Below, piece after piece: positions 1 through 6,327 of a stretch of 8,268 bases of DNA. How positions within the stretch are numbered: the first letter of the stretch is position 1; every line of letters begins with the position of its first letter. The notes under the pieces are model-generated. The model saw only the letters and a program-made list of their open reading frames with translations, was not told the DNA's origin and did no database searches. Position numbers and translations under genes: made by a program. Location of the stretch: positions 1 through 8,268 of the forward strand of contig SKPY01000252.1 in assembly GCA_007119305.1 (NCBI GenBank), given 5' to 3'. This DNA is from Nitriliruptorales bacterium (GTDB lineage: Bacteria; Actinomycetota; Nitriliruptoria; Euzebyales; Egibacteraceae).

Positions 1-359
1 CCCTGCTCGACGAGGTCAAGGTGCAGCACGGTGTGGTGGGGGAGCTGCACGCGCCCGAGGCGCTGCCGCCCATCCCCTTCGCGATCGAGATCCTGCTGCT
101 CGAGACGGTGCGGGGCTGCCTCACCAACGTCGTGCGACACTCGAGCGCAGACCACGTCAACGTGAGCCTTTCGGACACGGATGCGCACATTCGCCTCGAA
201 GTGCGCGATGATGGGTGTGGGTTCGATCCCGCCGCCGTAGCCGAGGCCCATCACGGCCTTGCGCTCATGCGGCAGCGGGTCGAGCTTGCTCGTGGACGCT
301 TCAACGTCGTGTCAGCATCCGGCGCGGGCACGACCGTGCAGGTGGAGGTGCCGCTGTGA
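1..359 (+). CDS. Sensor histidine kinase, NarL/DegS type (C-terminal part only)
   Basis: This is the 3' end of a gene that begins before the window; the reading frame is open from base 3, giving about 118 residues. What remains is the HATPase_c ATP-binding domain. It shows an N box (TNVVRHS, about 126-146), a G1 box (DDGCGFD, 207-227), a G2-like stretch (HHGLALMRQRVELARG, about 249-296) and the usual end SGAGTTVQVEVPL. The TNVxRHS N box and GLxxMRxRVEL pattern are typical of the HisKA_3/NarL-type kinases. The enzyme would phosphorylate itself on a histidine lying outside the window and pass the phosphate to the response regulator encoded next, whose GTG start overlaps this stop (GTGA, 356-359). 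The sensing part is not visible, so the signal cannot be inferred. The kinase-domain call is firm. Confidence 0.9.
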   Translation, partial: LLDEVKVQHGVVGELHAPEALPPIPFAIEILLLETVRGCLTNVVRHSSADHVNVSLSDTDAHIRLEVRDDGCGFDPAAVAEAHHGLALMRQRVELARGRFNVVSASGAGTTVQVEVPL

Positions 360-1045
360 ACGCCTTCGGTACACCGGTCGACGGGGACGTCGAGTTGGAC
401 GAGGCGGCCGACACGATACGCATCGTGATCGCCGAGGACCACGGCGTGGTCGCCGACGGTGTCGCCACCATGCTCGGGTTCGAACACGACATGGTGGTGA
501 TCGAGACCGTCGACTCGGGGGAGGGCCTCATCGAGGCCGTCGAACGCCTCCAACCGGAAGTAGCCCTCGTCGATGTCAACCTCGTAGGTCTCGACGGGCT
601 CGCCGCCGTGCGCGAGATCGAGGCCCGCAAGCTGCCCACCCGCTCGCTCGCGCTCACGATGTTCACCGATCACGACACGGTCACCCGCGCTGTCGCGGCC
701 GGCGTGTCGGGGTACCTGCCCAAGAACGTGCGACGCGAGGAGCTCGTCCAGGCGGTCCGGGCGATCGCGGCGGGCAAGGGCTTCCTGCACCCCGACGTCA
801 CGCGACCGTTCCTCGAACGGGTGGGTCCGCTGGCGTTGCACGCGGGCCTCGAGCCGCTGTCCCCCCGTGAGCAGGACGTCCTGGAAGAGCTCGCCACCGG
901 CAAGTCGACCCACGAGATCGCAGTCGCGCTCGGACTCGGCGACGAGACCGTCAAGAGCCACCTGTCGCGCATCTACCAGAAGCTCAAGGCCAGCGACCGC
1001 GTGCAGGCAGTCGTGATCGCGATGCGCCACGGGCTCGTTCGCTGA
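356..1045 (+). CDS. LuxR/NarL-family two-component response regulator
   Basis: A 229-residue cytoplasmic DNA-binding regulator. I chose the GTG start at 356 because it overlaps the kinase stop, as expected for translational coupling; an upstream in-frame start at 215 would lie inside the kinase gene. After about 20 linker-like acidic residues comes a receiver domain (about 21-140) with the acidic pair E27-D28, phosphoacceptor D73 (LVDVNL), T101 and K123 (YLPK). A C-terminal GerE/LuxR helix-turn-helix covers about 166-229 (LSPREQDVLEELATGKSTHEIA, then ETVKSHLSRIYQKL). Length and layout are normal for the family. Phosphorylation by the adjacent kinase is inferred from the overlap. The target genes are unknown. 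It lies upstream of the ilv operon but is separated from it by a probable terminator and a new promoter, so no link to amino acid synthesis is implied. Confidence 0.93.
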   Translation: MNAFGTPVDGDVELDEAADTIRIVIAEDHGVVADGVATMLGFEHDMVVIETVDSGEGLIEAVERLQPEVALVDVNLVGLDGLAAVREIEARKLPTRSLALTMFTDHDTVTRAVAAGVSGYLPKNVRREELVQAVRAIAAGKGFLHPDVTRPFLERVGPLALHAGLEPLSPREQDVLEELATGKSTHEIAVALGLGDETVKSHLSRIYQKLKASDRVQAVVIAMRHGLVR

Positions 1046-1189
1046 CGCGACGTCGCAGCCGTCGGTAGAGCATCCCGGCATGGGCGCGGGGGCCGCAACG
1101 TCTGGGCGCTGCGCGTGCGGTGACCGGGCGCCACGCCATGAGGGGCCACGCGCAGCCGAGCCCCGGCCAGCTGCGGAACACGCGGGCAG

Positions 1190-1225
1190 ACGAAGGGCCC
1201 GGGGGCGGGAACCCGGGCCCTTCGT
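1190..1225 (+). terminator. Strong hairpin, probable terminator of the two-component operon
   Basis: A perfect 14-bp stem (1190-1203 with 1212-1225) closes an 8-nt loop, GGCGGGAA (1204-1211). It starts 144 bases after the response regulator stop. No T tract follows, so it would be a terminator lacking a U tract, as has been proposed for actinobacteria, or an RNA-stabilising 3' end. Because the stem is perfect it would also form on the other strand. The hairpin is plain in the sequence; the terminator role is inferred. Confidence 0.6.
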
Positions 1226-1244
1226 GTAGGTATGGCACCGTCTA

Positions 1245-1274
1245 CGGGGTGAGGGGGCGGGAACCCACACCCCG
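1245..1274 (+). repeat. Second hairpin with the same loop as the upstream hairpin
   Basis: A 7-bp stem (1245-1251 with 1268-1274), an A/A mismatch (1252, 1267) and a further GGG/CCC stem (1253-1255 with 1264-1266) close the loop GGCGGGAA (1256-1263). The loop and its closing GGG/CCC are identical to the hairpin at 1190-1225, while the outer stem differs completely in sequence. Both hairpins are followed by TCGTG and GGTATGGC (1222-1236 and 1284-1295), so the region looks like a diverged tandem duplication. The function is unknown. Confidence 0.5.
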
Positions 1275-1360
1275 CATGGTGCGTCGTGGTATGGCTCCCA
1301 TACTGCCCCACCCCCCGCTCGTTTGAACCCCCAACCCGAACTTTTTTTGTGGACGGCCGT

Positions 1361-1429
1361 ACAGGGCCGGGTCGAGGGGGGCCGACCGAACAGGCCGGGT
1401 CGAGGGGGTCGACCGAACAGGCCCAGTCG
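1361..1429 (+). repeat. Short tandem repeat, about 2.5 units of 27-29 bp
   Basis: Unit 1 is 1361-1389, unit 2 is 1390-1416 and a partial third unit is 1417-1429. The shared core is ACAGG, then CCGGGTCGAGGGGG, then CGACCGA; unit 1 carries two extra bases. Each full unit can fold on itself: GGTCGA/TCGACC around five Gs in unit 2 (1398-1414), and a 5-bp version in unit 1 (1370-1374 with 1383-1387). It lies about 55 bases upstream of the ilv -35 box. It could be a regulator site array or merely slippage-prone DNA. Confidence 0.65.
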
Positions 1430-1483
1430 TCCGGCGCGCCACGCCCGCCGCACGCTGCCGACAGGGGCGCGTGCGGACACGAG

Positions 1484-1514
1484 TTGACACCACCGACCCC
1501 GCGCGGACTACACT
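1484..1514 (+). promoter_or_regulatory. Probable promoter of the ilv operon
   Basis: A consensus -35 box TTGACA (1484-1489) and a TAnnnT-type -10 box TACACT (1509-1514) are separated by 19 bases. Initiation is expected near A1521, giving a leader of about 208 nt before ilvB that contains the leader peptide and attenuator. An alternative -10, ACTACA (1507-1512), has the ideal 17-base spacer but a poorer match. The location just upstream of the attenuator supports the call; the start site is not shown by sequence alone. Confidence 0.7.
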
Positions 1515-1547
1515 TCGGGGACGATCGCGCACGGCAGCGAGCCGAAT

Positions 1548-1552
1548 GGAGG
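1548..1552 (+). promoter_or_regulatory. Ribosome binding site of the ilv leader peptide
   Basis: GGAGG lies 8 bases before the GTG at 1561, the best spacing among the possible starts. An ATG at 1556, in another frame, is only 3 bases away. An ATG at 1546 overlaps this site and would lengthen the same peptide by five residues. The site therefore favours GTG 1561. Confidence 0.6.
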
Positions 1553-1560
1553 TGCATGAC

Positions 1561-1629
1561 GTGGCGGAGCAGGTGCACAGCCTTCGCACGTCGCTCGTGC
1601 TCGTAGCCATTCGAGCGCGCCTGGCGTGA
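1561..1629 (+). CDS. ilv operon leader peptide (attenuation peptide)
   Basis: A 22-residue open frame with a GTG start and TGA stop. It ends SLVLVAIRARLA: codons 12-17 read Leu-Val-Leu-Val-Ala-Ile (1594-1611), followed by Arg-Ala-Arg-Leu-Ala. Clusters of the regulated amino acids next to arginines, just before a terminator and ilvB, are the hallmark of leader peptides controlling ilvBNC operons; attenuation is established for this operon in Corynebacterium glutamicum. A ribosome short of charged leucyl-, valyl- or isoleucyl-tRNA would pause here and change folding of the RNA downstream. The peptide itself probably has no other function. The start could instead be ATG 1546 or GTG 1552, both in frame, which does not change the key codons. 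Confidence 0.8.
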   Translation: MAEQVHSLRTSLVLVAIRARLA

Positions 1630-1657
1630 GCGTCCACCGCACGTAGCCGCCAGGCGC
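1617..1657 (+). promoter_or_regulatory. Leader RNA stem overlapping the end of the leader peptide
   Basis: A perfect 10-bp stem pairs 1617-1626 (GCGCCTGGCG, the last codons of the leader peptide) with 1648-1657, around a 21-nt loop that contains the stop codon. Its right arm ends exactly where the terminator stem begins. A ribosome reaching the stop codon would melt it, and one paused on the Leu/Val/Ile codons could leave it free. It is either a pause hairpin or one of the alternative attenuator structures. Confidence 0.6.
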
Positions 1658-1690
1658 AGACCTCTCAGCCAGAAGGCGAGAGGTCTTTTT
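1658..1690 (+). terminator. Intrinsic terminator acting as the ilvB attenuator
   Basis: A 9-bp stem (AGACCTCTC 1658-1666 with 1678-1686), a bulged A (1667), a 3-bp inner stem (GCC/GGC) and an AGAA loop are followed by a T tract (1686-1690). This is a textbook rho-independent terminator placed 28 bases after the leader peptide stop and 38 bases before ilvB. Since ilvB must be transcribed through it, it should work as a conditional terminator set by translation of the leader peptide. Confidence 0.85.
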
Positions 1691-1712
1691 CGTCCCCGCG
1701 GTGACCGGCACT

Positions 1713-1724
1713 GGAGGCTGGAGG
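1713..1724 (+). promoter_or_regulatory. Tandem Shine-Dalgarno sequences before ilvB
   Basis: CTGGAGG occurs twice in a row (1711-1724), giving two GGAGG motifs, 11 and 4 bases before the ATG at 1729. Neither has the ideal spacing of about 7-8; together they fix the ilvB start. The doubled motif is a small oddity. Confidence 0.6.
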
Positions 1725-1728
1725 ACCC

Positions 1729-3537
1729 ATGAAGATCACTGGCGCGCAGGCGATCATCAAGGCGCTCGAACATGCGGGCGTCGAGGTCGTGTTCGGTCAT
1801 CCCGGCGGGGCCATCCTTCCTGCCTACGACCCGATCATCGACTCACCCATCCGCCACGTGCTTGCCCGCCACGAGCAGGGCGCGGGCCACATGGCCGAGG
1901 GCTACGCCCAGGCCACCGGGCGGGTGGGCGTGGCCATGGCCACGTCGGGCCCGGGTGGGACGAACCTCGTCACCGCAATCGCGGACGCGCACATGGACTC
2001 GGTGCCCCTCGTCGCGATCACGGGTCAGGTCGCGACCGCGGCAGTGGGGGGTGATGCCTTTCAGGAGGCGGATCTCACCGGCATCACGATGCCGATCACG
2101 AAGCACAACGAGATGGTGACCAGCCCGGAGCGCATTCCCGGCGCTGTCGCCGAGGCCTTCCACATCGCGGCCACCGGACGCCCCGGCCCGGTGCTGCTCG
2201 ACCTTCCCAAAGACGTGCTCAACTCCACCGCGGAGTTCGTCTACCCCGAGCGCGTGCACCTGCCCGGCTACAAGCCGACGGTGCGCGGACACGGGAAGAT
2301 GGTCCGGCAGGCCGCGCAGGAGATCCTGTCCGCCCGGCGGCCGGTGATCTACGCGGGCGGGGGAGTGATCAAGGCCGGTGCCCACGACGAGCTGCGGCAG
2401 CTCGCAGAGCTGCTCGACCTGCCCGTCGTCACCACGCTCATGGCCCGTGGCGCGTTCCCTGACAGTCACCCGCTGTGCCTCGGGATGCCAGGCATGCACG
2501 GCCACTGGACCGCCATCACCGCGATGCAGAGCTCCGACCTGCTCATCGCCCTCGGCTCGCGCTTCGATGACCGGGTGACCGGAGAGCTCGCGACCTTCGC
2601 CCCCGAGGCGCGGGTCGTGCACGTCGACATCGACCCCGCCGAGATCGGCAAGAACCGCCTGGTCGACGTCCCCATCGTGGGTGACTGCCGGGTCGTCGCC
2701 GGTCAGATCCTCGAGGCCCTGCGGGAGGCCCTGCACGGGGAGGCCAGCAAGCCCGACCTGGCGCCCTGGTGGGAGCAGCTGCGCGCCTGGCAGGGGGCCC
2801 ACCCCCTGCGGTTCGAGCAGCCCGCCGACGGCCCGCTGAAGCCGCAGACCGTCATGCGGGCGCTGGCCGAGCGCTTCGCGCACATGGACGGCATCGTCGT
2901 CACCGGAGTGGGCCAGCACCAGATGTGGGCGAGCCAGCACATCCGCTACGAGCGCCCCCGCACCTGGATCAACTCCGGCGGCCTTGGGACCATGGGCTTC
3001 TGCGTCCCCGCAGCGATCGGCGCGAAGGTCGGGCGACCCGAGGCCACGGTCGTCGCGGTCGACGGCGACGGCAGCTTCCAGATGACGCTGCAGGAGCTGG
3101 CGACCGCGCGCATCGAGCAGATCCCCGTGGTGTTCTGCGTCATCAACAACGGCGCTTTGGGGATGGTCCGCCAGTGGCAGGAGCTGTTCTACCAGCAGCG
3201 CTACAGCCAGATCGACCTCAGCTACGACTGCCCGGACCTCAGGAAGCTTGCCGAGGCCTACGGCTGCATCGGCCTGCGCTGCGAACGGCCGGAGGACGTC
3301 GAGGGCACGCTCGACAAGGCGTTCGGCGTCGGCGAGGTGCCGGTGCTGGTCGACTTCCGCGTGGACCAGACGGAGAAGGTGTTCCCGATGGTGCCGGCCG
3401 GGGGCAGCAACGACCACGTCATCGAGTCCGCCGCGGAGTGGTACGAGCAGGCGGCCGCGGGGGCGAAGGGCGGCGCCGGCGAGCCCGGCGGCGCCGGGTT
3501 GCCCGAGCACATGCGTGAGGGCAAGAACGCCGTCTGA
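1729..3537 (+). CDS. ilvB: Acetohydroxyacid (acetolactate) synthase, catalytic subunit
   Basis: A 602-residue thiamine-diphosphate enzyme that condenses two pyruvates to 2-acetolactate, or pyruvate with 2-oxobutyrate to 2-aceto-2-hydroxybutyrate, the first shared step to valine/leucine and isoleucine. The N-terminal pyrimidine-binding domain has VFGHPGGAILPAYD (21-34) and catalytic Glu49 (ARHEQGAGHMAEGYA). It continues with SGPGGTNLVTAIADAHMDS and ITGQVATAAVGGDAFQEADL. The middle FAD-binding domain is followed by the C-terminal diphosphate domain, with the GDG...NN magnesium/ThDP motif (G446-D447-G448 to N473-N474) and GMVRQWQELFY. Length is normal; the last 30 residues or so form a Gly/Ala-rich tail. 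Ala102 sits where many plant enzymes have the herbicide-site proline. It is the first gene of the operon, 38 bases after the attenuator, with ilvN 23 bases downstream. FAD is probably structural, as in the family. Confidence 0.98.
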   Translation: MKITGAQAIIKALEHAGVEVVFGHPGGAILPAYDPIIDSPIRHVLARHEQGAGHMAEGYAQATGRVGVAMATSGPGGTNLVTAIADAHMDSVPLVAITGQVATAAVGGDAFQEADLTGITMPITKHNEMVTSPERIPGAVAEAFHIAATGRPGPVLLDLPKDVLNSTAEFVYPERVHLPGYKPTVRGHGKMVRQAAQEILSARRPVIYAGGGVIKAGAHDELRQLAELLDLPVVTTLMARGAFPDSHPLCLGMPGMHGHWTAITAMQSSDLLIALGSRFDDRVTGELATFAPEARVVHVDIDPAEIGKNRLVDVPIVGDCRVVAGQILEALREALHGEASKPDLAPWWEQLRAWQGAHPLRFEQPADGPLKPQTVMRALAERFAHMDGIVVTGVGQHQMWASQHIRYERPRTWINSGGLGTMGFCVPAAIGAKVGRPEATVVAVDGDGSFQMTLQELATARIEQIPVVFCVINNGALGMVRQWQELFYQQRYSQIDLSYDCPDLRKLAEAYGCIGLRCERPEDVEGTLDKAFGVGEVPVLVDFRVDQTEKVFPMVPAGGSNDHVIESAAEWYEQAAAGAKGGAGEPGGAGLPEHMREGKNAV

Positions 3538-3560
3538 CGGCGGCGGGGAGGACAAAGCAG

Positions 3561-4085
3561 ATGGCCAAGCACACCCTGTCCGTGCTCGTCGAGGACAAGC
3601 CCGGCGTGCTCGCCCGCGTCGCCGGGCTGTTCAGCCGCCGCGGGTTCAACATCGACTCGCTCGCCGTGGGGCCCACCGAGGTGAACGGCGTGTCGCGCAT
3701 GACGATCGTCGTCGATGCGGCAGCGCAGTCGCTGGAGCAGGTCACCAAACAGCTGAACAAGCTCGTGCACATCCTGAAGATCGTCGAGCTCGACGCCGAG
3801 CTGGCCGTCGAGCGCGAGCTCGCGCTCATCAAGGTCTCGGCCGAGGCGGGCCAACGCGGCGAGATCATCGAGATCACCGACGTGTTCCGCGCCAAGGTCG
3901 TGGACGTCGACGCGGACGCGCTCTCGGTCGAGGTCACCGGCACCCCCGACAAGCTGGAGGCCATGATCCGGCTGCTGTCGCCCTACGGCATCCGCGAGCT
4001 CGTGCGCTCCGGCATGATCGCGGTCAGCCGCGGCTCCAAGAGCATCACCGAAGGCCGAACCCTGCGCCTCGAGCGCTCGGCGTAG
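3561..4085 (+). CDS. ilvN: Acetohydroxyacid synthase, regulatory small subunit
   Basis: A 174-residue subunit that binds the catalytic subunit, raises its activity and confers feedback inhibition by valine. An N-terminal ACT domain (about 4-78) carries KPGVLARVAGLFSRRGFNIDSLAVG; Gly15 and Asn30 match residues needed for valine binding in the E. coli homologue IlvH. A second, C-terminal ACT-like domain covers about 83-170 (ELALIKVSAE, RGEIIEITDVFRAKVVDV, YGIRELVRSGMIAVSRG). The ATG at 3561 has a good site, GGGGAGGA (3545-3552), 8 bases upstream. The gene starts 23 bases after ilvB and ends 23 bases before ilvC, so the three are surely cotranscribed. With both valine-contact residues present, feedback sensitivity is expected; this is inference from the family. 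Confidence 0.97.
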   Translation: MAKHTLSVLVEDKPGVLARVAGLFSRRGFNIDSLAVGPTEVNGVSRMTIVVDAAAQSLEQVTKQLNKLVHILKIVELDAELAVERELALIKVSAEAGQRGEIIEITDVFRAKVVDVDADALSVEVTGTPDKLEAMIRLLSPYGIRELVRSGMIAVSRGSKSITEGRTLRLERSA

Positions 4086-4108
4086 CCCCCCAGGAAGGAC
4101 ATCAACCG

Positions 4109-5099
<991 letters not shown>

Positions 5100-5107
<8 letters not shown>

Positions 5108-6248
5108 CGCGGCAGCACTGCCGAGCCAGCGGCACCGCTTCGACCTGCCGCGCGACGTCGCGTATCTGAACAACGCCTACATGGCACCGCAGCTCACCGA
5201 CGTCACGGTGGCGGGCCAGCGGGCGGTCGCGCGGAAGGCGTCACCGTGGAAGGTCCATCCCGCCGACTTCTTCGACGACCTCGAGCAGCTGCGAGGGCTG
5301 TTCGCGTCCGTCTGCGAGGCCGACGCCGACGGCGTGGCGTGCGTCCCGGCGGTGAGCTACGGCATCTCACTGGCAGCCGCCAACCTGCCGGTCCGCGAGG
5401 GCGAGCGCATCGTCGTCCTCGCCGAGCAGTTCCCCTCCAACGTCTACCCGTGGCGCGCCAAAGCGGCGGCGGTGGGGGCCGAGCTCGTCACCGTGCCCCG
5501 CCCCCCCGACGGCAACTGGACTCGCGGCGTGCTCGAGGCCGTCGACGACCGCGTCGCGGTCGTGGCCCTGCCGCACTGCCACTGGACCGACGGCACCCTG
5601 GTCGACCTGGCCGCCGTCGGTGAGCGCTCGCGGGCCGCCGGCGCCGCGCTCGTCGTCGACGCAAGCCAGTCCCTCGGTGCGCTGCCGCTGGATGTGCACC
5701 GGATCCAGCCGGACTTCCTCGTCGCCGCCGGGTACAAGACGCTGCTCGGCCCCTACAGCCTCGCCTACCTGTGGGCGGCCCCATGGCGCCGTGACGGCGT
5801 GCCGCTCGAGCAGGCATGGGCCACACGGGAGGGCAGCGAGGATTTCGCCCGCCTCGTCGACTACCGCGACGCGTTCCGTCCCGGCGGGCGCCGCTACGAC
5901 GTGGGCGAGGCCGCGAACTTCATCCTCGTGCCGATGGCCATCGTCGCGCTGCGCGCCGTCGCCGAATGGGGGGTGGAGCGCATCGCCGCCACCGCCCGGG
6001 TGCGGACCGAGGAGATCGGCGCGGTTGCGGGCCAGGTCGGGCTTGCGGTGCCGCCGCCCGAACGGCGCGCCGGCCACGTGCTGGGGCTCGGCCTGCCCGC
6101 GGACGCGCCGGCGGACCTCGCGGACCGGCTCGCAGACGCCGACGTCCACGTGAGCGTGCGCGGGTCATCGCTGCGGGTCGCTCCGCACGTCTACACGACC
6201 GACGACGACATCGCGCGCTTCCGCGGGGCGCTCGCCGCGGCGCTCTGA
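5100..6248 (+). CDS. Class V aminotransferase-fold PLP enzyme, function unknown
   Basis: A 382-residue cytoplasmic PLP enzyme. Its ATG lies inside the end of ilvC (ATGACTGA, 5100-5107), which suggests translational coupling. It opens with LPRDVAYLNNAYMAPQL, the usual substrate-side start of the family. Asp187 (VVDASQSLGALPLDV) should contact the PLP ring nitrogen, and Lys213 (AAGYKTLLGPYSLAYLW) should hold PLP. The C-terminal small domain ends VSVRGSSLRVAPHVYTTDDDIARF. It resembles the cysteine desulfurase/kynureninase branch, but I see no cysteine in the C-terminal region, where SufS-type desulfurases carry their catalytic one, so desulfurase activity is unlikely. Branched-chain aminotransferases (IlvE) are class IV, so this is not a normal IlvE. 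The next gene is serA, and phosphoserine aminotransferase is also in the class V superfamily, but the motifs here do not look like SerC. The fold call is firm; the substrate is unknown. Confidence 0.88.
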
Positions 6249-6256
6249 GTCCGCGA

Positions 6257-6286
6257 TTCACGCCCCCGAGGGCGCCCGCCTACGAT
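6257..6286 (+). promoter_or_regulatory. Probable promoter of serA
   Basis: TTCACG (6257-6262) and TACGAT (6281-6286), 18 bases apart, match the actinobacterial housekeeping pattern (TTGACA-like and TAnnnT). Initiation near 6293 would give a leader of about 35 nt. It lies in the 79-base gap after the class V enzyme, where I see no terminator, so serA may be read both from here and from the ilv promoter. Confidence 0.5.
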
Positions 6287-6327
6287 TGGGCTGCCCGACC
6301 ACACCCGCTTGTTGGAGCCGTGCACGC

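Larger units (their letters stand above)
1046..1483. other. Non-coding intergenic stretch rich in hairpins
   Basis: No convincing gene is present here on either strand. Open frames exist, as expected at this GC content, but they lack plausible start sites and recognisable protein sequence. Bases 1046-1189 show nothing I can name: no tRNA, and no clear promoter. From 1190 onward the DNA carries two hairpins with the same loop, a small inverted repeat (1289-1303), a seven-T run (1342-1348) and a short tandem repeat (1361-1429), each described separately. The ilv promoter follows at 1484, so this structured DNA lies outside the ilv leader transcript. Confidence 0.6.

Noticed and set aside
1..1045. 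Two-component system as the regulator of the ilv operon
   Set aside because: A strong hairpin, about 440 bases of non-coding DNA and a separate promoter lie between them. Nearness alone is not evidence.
1120..1326. Open frame of 68 codons on the + strand
   Set aside because: It runs straight through both hairpins, has no ribosome binding site and shows no protein-like conservation signals.
1342..1348. Run of seven Ts as a possible terminator
   Set aside because: No stable stem precedes it; only a weak four-pair match is visible just upstream.
251..1480. Long open frame on the minus strand (about 409 codons) across the response regulator and the intergenic region
   Set aside because: It is antisense to a clearly real gene and has Arg/Pro/Gly-rich composition, no recognisable domain and no credible start. 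Long minus-strand frames are expected at this GC content.
1556..1606. Alternative leader peptide from ATG 1556 (16 codons, MTWRSRCTAFARRSCS)
   Set aside because: It is only 3 bases from the GGAGG and contains no Leu, Val or Ile, so it does not fit control of ilv genes; the GTG 1561 frame fits in both spacing and content.
2017..2034. Ala102 of acetohydroxyacid synthase, where many plant enzymes have the herbicide-site proline
   Set aside because: Non-proline residues occur naturally at this position in bacterial enzymes, so it is not a notable variant.
1843..3555. Long minus-strand open frame opposite ilvB, with similar ones opposite ilvC and serA
   Set aside because: They are complements of highly conserved enzymes, have no family motifs and no ribosome binding sites, and are explained by GC-rich codon bias.
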